A DNA stretch of 21,752 bases from an uncultured Eubacterium sp. (lineage in GTDB: Bacteria; Bacillota; Clostridia; Oscillospirales; Acutalibacteraceae). Each line of letters opens with the position of its first letter. Position 1 is the first letter of the stretch. Shown piece by piece: positions 7,359 through 13,930 of the stretch. The position numbers were made by a program, and so were the translations under genes. The stretch spans positions 1-21,752 of the forward strand of contig CABQCC010000013.1 of the NCBI GenBank assembly GCA_902462495.1. The letters run 5' to 3'. Under the pieces are notes generated by a model. The model saw only the letters and a program-made list of their open reading frames with translations. It was not told the DNA's origin and ran no database searches.

Positions 7359-8018
7359 CTACCGATAATACCCATTTTGCTGACAGACTTGATGAATTGT
7401 TTCAGCAAAAATTGACCTGGACTTTTTATTATCATCGGCGTTTGTATTCTTTTTGTCTATGTAATTATCTCTGACTTGCTGCCACAGTTTATGCTTTTTA
7501 ATCCACTCAATTTTGACAGGGAGAACATAATATCCTTTGGGCTGATATTCCCACGAATAACTGTGTTGTTTTTTGTTATAGCGAATATATTGTTGCCGTT
7601 CATCGCCACATTCATATGTAATGCAAAAGTCGCAACTATGCAAGATACAAGAGTTGGCTCTATCCTTAACTTTGATGGTGAGAACACGGGTGGAATCTTC
7701 GGTGTAATCATATCCGAAAATCGAATATCCATAAGGATTAGTGACTTTGTCGAGACCTTTGTGAAGAATGCTTCGTATTTCTTCGGCAGAATAATCTTCG
7801 TCGGGGTCATTTACTTCGATATTCACATCAAAGTCAAAACCAGTGTTAGAGCTTCGGTCACGTGTTATCATCTTTCGTTTGCTACTGCCCACAAAATGAT
7901 ATTGAAAAGTAAAATCATCTCTGACTTCATTTTGTAATCTATGGATAATTTCAAATAGTTCATCTCTGATCGGTTCCCATTCTTCTTTTGGAACATACTC
8001 GAAATCGTGCATAATCAT
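7359..8018 (-). CDS. Nucleotidyltransferase of the polymerase-beta superfamily
   Basis: A 219-residue protein with the hallmark residues of polymerase-beta-type nucleotidyltransferases: Gly44-Ser45 in HFVGSSKRK, Asp62 and Asp64 in GFDFDVNIEV, and a plausible third acidic residue, Asp130, in LHSCDFCITYE. This is the two-metal site that moves a nucleotidyl group to an acceptor. The superfamily includes CD-NTases, minimal nucleotidyltransferases of toxin-antitoxin pairs and tRNA-modifying enzymes. Here only about 85 residues follow the third Asp, less than in cyclic-oligonucleotide synthases, and I cannot name the substrate. Two ATGs (8018, 8012) are possible; 8018 is preferred because AAGGAGA lies about five bases before it. 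It is the first gene of a three-gene unit behind a strong promoter, with a zinc-ribbon membrane protein next. Confidence 0.8.
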   Translation of the reverse strand: MIMHDFEYVPKEEWEPIRDELFEIIHRLQNEVRDDFTFQYHFVGSSKRKMITRDRSSNTGFDFDVNIEVNDPDEDYSAEEIRSILHKGLDKVTNPYGYSIFGYDYTEDSTRVLTIKVKDRANSCILHSCDFCITYECGDERQQYIRYNKKQHSYSWEYQPKGYYVLPVKIEWIKKHKLWQQVRDNYIDKKNTNADDNKKSRSIFAETIHQVCQQNGYYR

Positions 8019-8075
8019 AATATCTCCTTTTATCCCAAGCCGCCCAAATAGATTTTACTGAATCTAAATCATATC

Positions 8076-8104
8076 AGTATATACTTATTATACGTAAATG
8101 TCAA
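8076..8104 (-). promoter_or_regulatory. Sigma-A-type promoter for the nucleotidyltransferase unit
   Basis: On the minus strand TTGACA (8099-8104, six of six) is followed after exactly 17 bases by TATACT (8076-8081, five of six). Transcription would start near 8069, giving a leader of about 50 bases. This is one of the best promoters in the window, implying substantial unregulated expression. Confidence 0.8.
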
Positions 8105-8285
8105 CGATTTTTCAACAAATTTCGATGTTTTTTCAAAAAAGCATTGACAAACATACGTTCCATCAAAATTGCATATATGACCGCTTTCAATCATTTACAC
8201 AACTCAAAAAATAAAAAAATATGCATCGCATAGCGATACAATAGAAGTTGATTACACGCTTCACGATAAAAACGAATAAAAGTAA

Positions 8286-8310
8286 AAGGAGCGTTTTGGA
8301 AACGCTCCTT
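8286..8310 (-). terminator. Terminator of the dehydrogenase gene
   Basis: An 11-pair perfect stem (8286-8296 with 8300-8310) and three-base loop. Read on the minus strand it is followed by TTACTTTTATT. It starts 21 bases after the stop of the gene ending at 8332. Confidence 0.88.
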
Positions 8311-8331
8311 AATTTATTTGTGTTTATGTAA

Positions 8332-9894
8332 TTAGTGCTTAATATCGTCCCACTTAACACCGTCGATTTGGAACAAATCGTCAAACTTGTAAACGTTTGT
8401 TTCTTCCTTGGTGTGGTTAGGATACCAAACCTGTGCGAAGAATGGGTTTGTTCTTGCGATGTTGTCGTAATCCCACTGCTTTTGAGGGATGTAGCACTCA
8501 GGACACCAGTGACCGCCGAGGAGAATAAGAGCAGGTGATGCTTCAAATTCTGCACCGCAGTAACCGCATTTCCACTTGAGCTTTGTAGCCATATCGCCCT
8601 TTGTCATTGTTTCGCTGAGGCACTCACCGCCACGGAATTTAGCAGCTTGTTTCATATCTTCAATGTCAAGTTCTGATTCAGGCTTTGTTTCATCATAACC
8701 GTGGTCAAGCTTAAATTCATCTGCATCAGATGTCTTTTTAGCAAACTTTGTGATTTCGAAATCTTCCCACTTTGAAGGAATCTTTGCCCAATCTTCATAT
8801 GTGCCGTAGTATGCAGAAAGTCTTTCAGGATTTCTTGTAGCAACCCAGTCAAGAGTACCGAAATCTTTTGTAGAAGCAATCTTCTTCATGAATGGCTTTG
8901 CACAAGCTGCAACGAGATTCTTTGGAAGATATCTTGGTATTTTGAAGTAGAATTCAACCTGATCTGCGAGTCTGTTGAAGTAATCCTTAACAGGAAGGTT
9001 CTCTCTGAAGTGGAGGAATTCCTCAAGCTTGTCACCGTCTGCATAGAATTGACCGTGGAAGTTCTTTGTGATGAACCAGTTAGGGTCAAAGAGCTTTTCA
9101 GGGCCTGCAAGACCAAGTGTACCAAGGAGAAGGCACTCAAATTCATAGTTAGAAATTCTGTACTGCTCACCTGAACCGATGTTGAAGAAGTGGTTCCAGA
9201 AGTCAGCACCAAGTGTACCTTTTTCGTCTTCAAGTACAAGGTTGCACATAAGTCTGCCTGAGTCCTCAACTGTACACCACTCAAGAACGCCGTTGATTGG
9301 CACGTGGAACATAATTGGGTCCATATTCTTAAGGATGTTTGGATAGAGAATACCGCTCTGACGCATAACAACCCAGTTCTTAATTCCGCTTTCTACGAAT
9401 ACACGCTCTGCAACAGTCTTAGAAATAGCATAGTGGTCGTAGATAGAAATTTTGATAGGGTCACCGCATCTACCCCAGTGGATAGGATAGTTTCTGTCAC
9501 CTGTTTCAGCAACAGTACCGATGTAGCAAACCTTTACATCATCAGGATTTGGTTGTGCCAAAACAGCCTTGCAGATGTTTTGTGCAGCACCAATGTTTGT
9601 TTTTTGTGTTCTGTATGGCTTCCAGTCAGCTGTCGGAGATACCATACCGCCGATGTGAAGAACATAGTCAGAGCCTGTTACACCCTCAAGGATTGAGTCG
9701 TAATCGCCCAAGTCACCCCATACAACCTGAACATTTGGCTTTGCCATAATACCCTTTAATTTTTCTTCATTCTTTGGGCTCTTTCTTGCAAGCATCTTAA
9801 TGTTGATTTCATTTGGATGCTTAATCATTTCCTGAACAGCAGCCCAACCCATGTTACCGGTACCGCCGGTAACGAATACGGTTTTCTTTGCCAT
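8332..9894 (-). CDS. Extended SDR (NAD-dependent epimerase/dehydratase family) with C-terminal zinc-binding tail
   Basis: A 520-residue cytoplasmic protein. The N-terminal Rossmann fold has the nucleotide motif GGTGNMG (residues 10-16) and an acidic turn after VVWGD at about 61. The catalytic Tyr155 and Lys159 (YAISK) and a Thr at 127 (YIGTVAE) complete the short-chain dehydrogenase set. Extended SDRs usually end near 320-350 residues. Here about 170 more follow, including a four-cysteine cluster, Cys443-Cys446 and Cys464-Cys467 (CGYCG...CPEC), typical of a zinc ribbon or rubredoxin-like knuckle. The substrate is unknown: members of this superfamily act on nucleotide sugars, steroids and other alcohols or ketones. 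AAGGAGG lies before the ATG at 9894. It is a single-gene unit with its own promoter (9958-9986) and terminator, divergent from metK. Confidence 0.85.
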   Translation of the reverse strand: MAKKTVFVTGGTGNMGWAAVQEMIKHPNEINIKMLARKSPKNEEKLKGIMAKPNVQVVWGDLGDYDSILEGVTGSDYVLHIGGMVSPTADWKPYRTQKTNIGAAQNICKAVLAQPNPDDVKVCYIGTVAETGDRNYPIHWGRCGDPIKISIYDHYAISKTVAERVFVESGIKNWVVMRQSGILYPNILKNMDPIMFHVPINGVLEWCTVEDSGRLMCNLVLEDEKGTLGADFWNHFFNIGSGEQYRISNYEFECLLLGTLGLAGPEKLFDPNWFITKNFHGQFYADGDKLEEFLHFRENLPVKDYFNRLADQVEFYFKIPRYLPKNLVAACAKPFMKKIASTKDFGTLDWVATRNPERLSAYYGTYEDWAKIPSKWEDFEITKFAKKTSDADEFKLDHGYDETKPESELDIEDMKQAAKFRGGECLSETMTKGDMATKLKWKCGYCGAEFEASPALILLGGHWCPECYIPQKQWDYDNIARTNPFFAQVWYPNHTKEETNVYKFDDLFQIDGVKWDDIKH

Positions 9895-9921
9895 TATTTT
9901 TCCTCCTTAAACAGCAAATTG

Positions 9922-9940
9922 TACTTATTAACAATAAGTA
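9922..9940. promoter_or_regulatory. Palindrome in the leader of the dehydrogenase gene (possible operator)
   Basis: TACTTATT (9922-9929) and AATAAGTA (9933-9940) form a perfect 8-base inverted repeat with a three-base centre. It lies between the predicted promoter and the ribosome site of the minus-strand dehydrogenase. Perfect short-spaced dyads in this position are typical of repressor operators; the regulator is unknown. Confidence 0.4.
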
Positions 9941-9957
9941 TAAATGTTAACGATATA

Positions 9958-9986
9958 ATTATAAACTATTTCTAAACAAATTACAA
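9958..9986 (-). promoter_or_regulatory. Promoter for the dehydrogenase gene
   Basis: On the minus strand TTGTAA (9981-9986) is followed after 17 bases by TATAAT (9958-9963, perfect). The leader would be about 55 bases and would include the palindrome at 9922-9940. Confidence 0.65.
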
Positions 9987-10019
9987 TATAAATTAACAAA
10001 TATTTCAATAAAAATTTTG

Positions 10020-10048
10020 TTGACACGGCATATCTTTTGTAGTATCAT
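10020..10048 (+). promoter_or_regulatory. Promoter for the SAM riboswitch and metK
   Basis: TTGACA (10020-10025, six of six), a 17-base spacer and TATCAT (10043-10048, five of six). Transcription would begin near 10055, about 20 bases before the riboswitch aptamer. Confidence 0.8.
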
Positions 10049-10075
10049 AAATGTAATATAGCAAAAGGGAATAGA

Positions 10076-10178
10076 GATTATCAAGAGTGGTTGAGGGACT
10101 GGCCCTGCGACACCACAGCAACCTGCGTTTGTAAGGTGCTAATACCTGCGGTAAGATAATACCGAATGATGAATTATC
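10076..10178 (+). promoter_or_regulatory. SAM-I (S-box) riboswitch aptamer
   Basis: The conserved S-box core is present: ATCAAGAGTGGTTGAGGGAC, then TGGCCCTGCGACACC, GCAACCTGCG and AAGGTGCTAATACCTGC. A P4-like hairpin CGGT/ACCG and GATGA follow. The closing P1 helix pairs GATTAT at 10076 with ATTATC ending at 10178, with one U-U mismatch. S-box aptamers bind S-adenosylmethionine. The next gene is metK, which makes SAM, so this is a feedback switch. Binding of SAM should hold P1 closed and let the terminator at 10179-10212 form. A 7-base antiterminator pairing is available (GCGGTAA 10148-10154 with TTACCGC 10188-10194). Confidence 0.95.
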
Positions 10179-10212
10179 AGCATACGGTTACCGCTGTATG
10201 CTTTTTATTTTA
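10179..10212 (+). terminator. Riboswitch-controlled terminator (expression platform)
   Basis: AGCATAC (10179-10185) pairs with GTATGCT (10196-10202), followed by TTTTATTTT. It directly abuts the 3' strand of the aptamer P1 helix. Part of its loop and inner stem (10188-10194) can instead pair with the aptamer at 10148-10154, which would melt both the aptamer and the terminator when SAM is scarce. Confidence 0.85.
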
Positions 10213-10261
10213 CCTTTTGCGATAATAACGCTGTATTTTTATAGAAATGAGGTAATATACT

Positions 10262-11440
10262 ATGTCACGCTTTTTATTTACAAGCGAATCGGTTACAGAA
10301 GGACATCCTGACAAAATCTGTGACCAAATTTCAGATGCAATTCTTGACGCTATGATTGAGCAAGACCCACAATCTCGTGTTGCTTGCGAAACAACCTGCA
10401 CAACAGGTCAGGTTCATGTTATGGGCGAAATCACAACAAAGGCTAATGTTGACATCAATGCAATTGTTCGCAAGACTGTTTGCGAAATCGGATATGACGA
10501 CAGCGCAAAGGGATTTGACGGCAACACTTGTGCTGTTATCACTTCTCTTGACAAGCAGTCACCTGATATTGCTATGGGTGTTGATAAGTCATTTGAGCTT
10601 AAAAACAACGAAGAAGATGAGGACAACCTCAACGGTGCCGGTGACCAGGGTATGATGTTCGGCTACGCTTGCAACGAAACCAAGGAACTTATGCCAATGC
10701 CTATCTCTCTTGCTCACAAGCTTGCTCTCAAGCTCACAGAGGTTAGAAAGAACGGCACATTGCCTTATCTCCGTGCAGACGGCAAAACACAGGTTACTGT
10801 TGAATATGTAGATAACAAGCCTGTTCGTGTTACAACAATTGTTGTTTCATCACAGCACAGCGCCGATGTTTCTCTTGAACAACTCAGAAAAGATATTATT
10901 GAAAATGTAATCAAAACAACCGTTCCTGCCGAACTTATGGATGAGGATACTGTATTTTATGTAAACCCAACAGGCAGATTCGTTATCGGCGGTCCTATGG
11001 GTGACTCAGGTCTTACAGGCAGAAAGATTATTGTTGATACATACGGCGGATATGCTCGTCACGGTGGCGGTGCTTTCTCAGGTAAAGACCCAACAAAGGT
11101 TGACCGTTCGGCTGCTTATGCTTCAAGATGGGTAGCAAAGAATATCGTTGCAGCAGGTCTTGCAGATAAGTGTGAGGTTGAACTTGCATATGCAATCGGT
11201 GTTGCAAAGCCTGTTTCTGTAATGGTTGACACATTCGGCACAGGCAAGAAATCTGATGACGAAATCAGCGAAATCGTTAATAAGGTATTCGACCTTCGTC
11301 CGTCTGCAATCATTAAGAACCTTGATTTGAGAAGACCGATTTACAAGGCAGTTGCCGCTTACGGTCATATGGGCAGAGAAGACCTCAATGTTCCTTGGGA
11401 GCAAACAAATAAGGTTGACGAAATCAAAAAGTATATGTAA
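10262..11440 (+). CDS. metK: S-adenosylmethionine synthetase
   Basis: Joins methionine and ATP to form SAM, phosphate and pyrophosphate in the cytoplasm. At 392 residues it has the normal MetK length. Signature segments are all visible: the ATP-site [16 protein letters not shown] near residue 14, [13 protein letters not shown] in the middle, and the phosphate loop [19 protein letters not shown] in the last third. GAGGT lies nine bases before the ATG. It is a monocistronic gene between its own SAM-I riboswitch upstream and a 13-pair terminator downstream, so expression should fall as SAM accumulates. No oddities are seen. Confidence 0.98.
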   Translation: MSRFLFTSESVTEGHPDKICDQISDAILDAMIEQDPQSRVACETTCTTGQVHVMGEITTKANVDINAIVRKTVCEIGYDDSAKGFDGNTCAVITSLDKQSPDIAMGVDKSFELKNNEEDEDNLNGAGDQGMMFGYACNETKELMPMPISLAHKLALKLTEVRKNGTLPYLRADGKTQVTVEYVDNKPVRVTTIVVSSQHSADVSLEQLRKDIIENVIKTTVPAELMDEDTVFYVNPTGRFVIGGPMGDSGLTGRKIIVDTYGGYARHGGGAFSGKDPTKVDRSAAYASRWVAKNIVAAGLADKCEVELAYAIGVAKPVSVMVDTFGTGKKSDDEISEIVNKVFDLRPSAIIKNLDLRRPIYKAVAAYGHMGREDLNVPWEQTNKVDEIKKYM

Positions 11441-11452
11441 TTTATACATTAT

Positions 11453-11482
11453 AAAAACGGCTTGAATTTTCAAGCCGTTTTT
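11453..11482. terminator. Bidirectional terminator between metK and the beta-helix gene
   Basis: A perfect 13-pair stem (AAAAACGGCTTGA 11453-11465 with its complement 11470-11482) and four-base loop. It is flanked by A and T runs so it works on both strands. It starts 12 bases after the metK stop and ends two bases before the stop of the convergent gene. Confidence 0.92.
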
Positions 11483-11484
11483 TA

Positions 11485-12666
11485 TTACCATTTTTTAAGT
11501 GTATTCTTTGATTTAACAAGTTTCTTTATGCTTTTTGTGTGTTGCAAAGCTTTGCCTTTGTCTTTTTTGCAATAGATTTTGTTGCCTTTGATTGTAACTT
11601 TGTTGAACTTTGCTTTTGATTTTAAGTTCCACATTTTAAGTCCGGCGGTGTTGCCATAAATTTTGTTGTTGGTGATTGTAACATTTGCCTTTGATGCGTT
11701 TCCGCCCTTTGGCACACTGTCAAGACCCACATACATCGCTACCGAGCGATAATCATTAAATTTGCCTGTGGTTTTGATTGTGCACTTGCTGACATTCAAA
11801 CCGAGCACATCATACATATTGAGTGCTTCATTTGTTGATGTGATTGTGCAACCCTGAACCTTAATGTTCTTGAAGAATGTGTTGCCGACTCTGTTTGTGC
11901 CGATACCTCTTGCAAATTTGATCTTGCAGTTTGAAATCGTGATGTTTTCGCAAGCTGTGTCATCCCACGGAGCACCAGATGGGGAATTGCTCTGCTTATA
12001 TGTGTTGTCAATCTGGATGGCTTCGTTTGAGCCTTCGCCAACATATATGCTGCCGCCCATTGCCATATTGCAGTTTTCAATTATTGCGTTTTTAACTCCT
12101 GCAAATTCAATGAAATGTCCGTTGTAATTGTTCTTGAATGAGCAGTTTTTGATGGTGATATTTTGAGCGTGCATAAACAAAAATGACGAGTAGCCAACAT
12201 AAAATCCGTTGTCTTTCAAGGCCTTTTCTGTGTTAGGCTCTGCTGTGCCGACCCAAGTACCGCCGTTGATTACAACATTTTTGAGCGAACCGTATCCGCC
12301 CGAACCTTTTCCGTATGAGCTGTTCATATGAAAACCGTTGATGAGCAAGCCTTTGCCGTTTGTCTTTTGATTAAACACAGCACCGTTGGCATTGAATGTT
12401 GTGTTGTCAAAAATCGGCAGGGAATTGGTCAATGTGTATTCTCCCGGTGCAAAGTTAACAATGAGTTTGTCACACATACTGTCTTTGAGAACTCTGCGGA
12501 TTGAAAGTGTGTCGTCCTCCTCGCCGTTCGGTGAAATGTCAACAATTCTTGTTCCGTCATCGCTTACGATGTCAGAATCAATTTGAGCTGCAAATACGGT
12601 TGATGTGCCGAATGCAATAACACAAAACAGACAAACCGTAATTAATAATGAGTATATTTTTTTCAT
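11485..12666 (-). CDS. Secreted right-handed parallel beta-helix protein
   Basis: A 393-residue exported protein. Residues 1-26 are a signal peptide (MKKIYSLL, hydrophobic core, cleavage after VFA). From about residue 85 onward there are many short rungs of the pectate-lyase-like beta-helix type, recognisable by repeated I-x-N/G motifs: NVVINGGTW, NITIKNCSF, NAIIENCNM, NITISNCKI, NVTITNNKI and KVTIKGNKI. The end is basic (KSIKKLVKSKNTLKKW), which could favour binding to the anionic wall. The fold is shared by polysaccharide lyases, hydrolases and non-enzymatic adhesins. I see no catalytic signature that names a substrate. A plant-polysaccharide role would suit a gut clostridium but is inference. 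GGAGA lies about eight bases before the ATG. Confidence 0.85.
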   Translation of the reverse strand: MKKIYSLLITVCLFCVIAFGTSTVFAAQIDSDIVSDDGTRIVDISPNGEEDDTLSIRRVLKDSMCDKLIVNFAPGEYTLTNSLPIFDNTTFNANGAVFNQKTNGKGLLINGFHMNSSYGKGSGGYGSLKNVVINGGTWVGTAEPNTEKALKDNGFYVGYSSFLFMHAQNITIKNCSFKNNYNGHFIEFAGVKNAIIENCNMAMGGSIYVGEGSNEAIQIDNTYKQSNSPSGAPWDDTACENITISNCKIKFARGIGTNRVGNTFFKNIKVQGCTITSTNEALNMYDVLGLNVSKCTIKTTGKFNDYRSVAMYVGLDSVPKGGNASKANVTITNNKIYGNTAGLKMWNLKSKAKFNKVTIKGNKIYCKKDKGKALQHTKSIKKLVKSKNTLKKW

Positions 12667-12709
12667 TAGTATCTCTCCTTTTTGTATATGTATATAGATA
12701 TTTTATCAT

Positions 12710-12736
12710 ATTATACAGTAAACTGTCTATTGACAA
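12710..12736 (-). promoter_or_regulatory. Possible promoter and operator for the beta-helix gene
   Basis: On the minus strand TTGTCA (12731-12736) and a perfect TATAAT (12710-12715) are separated by only 15 bases, shorter than ideal. The spacer contains a perfect 12-base dyad ACAGTTTACTGT (12715-12726), placed where a repressor or a spacer-bending activator would bind. Confidence 0.45.
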
Positions 12737-12746
12737 AACAAATAAA

Positions 12747-12779
12747 AAAGCACCTGAGTTTTTGATACTCAAGTGCTTT
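12747..12779 (-). terminator. Terminator after proC
   Basis: On the minus strand AAAGCACTTGAGT pairs with ACTCAGGTGCTTT (13 positions, one G-U) and is followed by TTTATTTGTTTT. It lies 12 bases past the proC stop. Confidence 0.88.
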
Positions 12780-12791
12780 GTCTTTGCTGAA

Positions 12792-13589
12792 TTATAACTT
12801 GCTGTCTTTGTCTACCGCCTTGTCAACGGCTTTGTGGATAGCTGAATTGAAACCGTTTTCCTGCAAAGTTGTGACAGCCTCTATTGTTGTTCCGCCCGGG
12901 GAACACACCTTGTCAATCAAGTCGTATGGATGCTCGTCACTTTCAAGAATCATTTTTGCGCTTCCAAGCACAGCCTGTGCGGATATTTTCAATGCAATAT
13001 CCTTTTTCATTCCGTTTTTCACACCGGCTCTTGCAAGCTCGTCAATGAACATATATGCAAGTGCAGGGGTGCATCCGCCAAGAACGCCAAATAAAGGGAA
13101 GAAGTTTTCATCCAAATAAATGATTTCACCGATTGCCGAAAAGATTTTTTCTGTCAAACTCTTGTCGTCATCGGTTGCTTTTTCATTTGCCGTGTATGCA
13201 CAAATTGCTTCCGCAACTTTTGCGTTTATGTTTGGCATAACTCGGATAATTCTGCTGTCGTGTGAAAGCTGGGAAGCAATAAATTCGGTGCTTTTGCCCG
13301 CAGCAATAGAAATAACCAATGCGTCACTTTCGCCGAGTGCACCGTCGATTTTGTTGAGCACCGATGTAAGAACATTTGGCTTAACTGCCAAAACGACCGT
13401 GTCGCTGTTTTTTGCAATATCAATTTCGCTGTCGAAAACATTGACATTGTATTTTGCTTTCATTGCCTGTGTTGCAGGTGCGTAAATGTCAAAAATGTTT
13501 ACTTCCTCTGCTTTTACAGCATTGCTGTCAATAATTCCGCAGATGATGGCGCTTGCCATATTTCCGCATCCGATAAATCCGATAGACAT
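12792..13589 (-). CDS. proC: Pyrroline-5-carboxylate reductase
   Basis: Reduces 1-pyrroline-5-carboxylate to L-proline with NAD(P)H, the last step of proline synthesis. The 265-residue protein has the Rossmann motif GFIGCGNMASAI at residues 4-15, the ProC segment VMPNINAKVAEAI, and the C-terminal helical signature LGGCTPALAYMFIDELARAG plus CSPGGTTIEAVTTLQENGF. The start chosen is the ATG at 13589, because the N-terminus then matches the family; the longer frame upstream overlaps spoIIID. The ATG is five bases after the spoIIID stop, and the only ribosome-site-like sequence (AAGGAAAGAAG) lies inside the last spoIIID codons. It is probably translated by coupling to spoIIID, or from a transcript starting further upstream. 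A terminator follows. Confidence 0.95.
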   Translation of the reverse strand: MSIGFIGCGNMASAIICGIIDSNAVKAEEVNIFDIYAPATQAMKAKYNVNVFDSEIDIAKNSDTVVLAVKPNVLTSVLNKIDGALGESDALVISIAAGKSTEFIASQLSHDSRIIRVMPNINAKVAEAICAYTANEKATDDDKSLTEKIFSAIGEIIYLDENFFPLFGVLGGCTPALAYMFIDELARAGVKNGMKKDIALKISAQAVLGSAKMILESDEHPYDLIDKVCSPGGTTIEAVTTLQENGFNSAIHKAVDKAVDKDSKL

Positions 13590-13594
13590 AGCTT

Positions 13595-13855
13595 TTACTT
13601 CTTTCCTTTTATTAGACGATATTTCTCCCTCGTTGCTTCTCCGCCTCTGATGTGTCGCTGCGATTTGTTGCATTGCAAAACATCATTCACTTTGTCGGCA
13701 AGCAGGGGAGCAATTTCGCCCAGCCGTTTTGTAACATCTATATGTACCGTGCTTTTGCTTATGCCAAAAACCTTTGCCGTTTGCCTCACGGTTGTTTTGT
13801 TTTCAACTATGTATTCTCCAAGCTCGATACATCTCGACTCTACATTTTTGGTCAT
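13595..13855 (-). CDS. spoIIID: Stage III sporulation transcriptional regulator SpoIIID
   Basis: A small DNA-binding protein that, in Bacillus, activates and represses mother-cell genes after sigma-E becomes active. The 86 residues match the family in length and order: an N-terminal helix IELGEYIVENKTTVRQTAKV, a helix-turn-helix core FGISKSTVHIDVTKRL, and the characteristic basic tail RHIRGGEATREKYRLIKG. AAGGAG lies eight bases before the ATG. A sigma-E-like promoter sits just upstream (13878-13906). A perfect 9-base inverted repeat spans that promoter's -10 and the start codon. proC follows with only five bases between. The upstream neighbours, prs and a membrane protein, have no clear terminator, so vegetative read-through may also reach this gene. 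Confidence 0.96.
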   Translation of the reverse strand: MTKNVESRCIELGEYIVENKTTVRQTAKVFGISKSTVHIDVTKRLGEIAPLLADKVNDVLQCNKSQRHIRGGEATREKYRLIKGKK

Positions 13856-13888
13856 ATCAATTACTCCTTCTAAGTAAAAGATATGACC
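13850..13888. repeat. Inverted repeat across the spoIIID start
   Basis: GGTCATATC (13850-13858) and GATATGACC (13880-13888) are perfect 9-base inverted copies around a 21-base centre. One arm contains the spoIIID start codon, the other overlaps the predicted sigma-E -10, and the ribosome site is in the centre. It could be an operator or, in longer read-through transcripts, an RNA hairpin that hides the start codon. Confidence 0.7.
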
Positions 13889-13906
13889 GTTTTTTAGTTT
13901 ATATTA
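13878..13906 (-). promoter_or_regulatory. Sigma-E-like promoter for spoIIID
   Basis: On the minus strand TAATATA (13900-13906; six of seven to KMATATT) is followed after 14 bases by CATATCTT (13878-13885; CATA and final T of CATACAAT). The start would lie near 13871, just before the AAGGAG ribosome site, giving a very short leader. The match is partial, but spacing and gene identity agree. Confidence 0.5.
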
Positions 13907-13930
13907 CTTTGTGTTGTGCTTTTGTGTTGA

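Larger units (their letters stand above)
8019..8331. other. Intergenic region between the nucleotidyltransferase unit and the dehydrogenase gene
   Basis: This 313-base gap holds the promoter at 8076-8104 and the terminator at 8286-8310. Between them (about 8105-8285) the DNA is AT-rich and I see no gene. It has a short dyad (ATCGC 8225-8229, GCGAT 8233-8237) and an isolated TTGACA at 8144-8149 on the plus strand without a matching -10. Confidence 0.6.

Noticed and set aside
7476..7937. A 153-codon plus-strand open frame opposite the nucleotidyltransferase
   Set aside because: It is the reverse shadow of a gene with clear catalytic motifs, a ribosome site and a promoter.
8144..8149. A plus-strand TTGACA as a promoter
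   Set aside because: No -10 element lies 16-18 bases downstream and no plus-strand gene follows.
8225..8237. A 13-base dyad as an attachment site or operator
   Set aside because: The arms are only five bases long in AT-rich DNA, with no second copy noticed in the window.
8886..9371. A 161-codon minus-strand frame inside the dehydrogenase gene
   Set aside because: It is a Ser/Thr/Leu-rich out-of-frame reading of a well supported gene.
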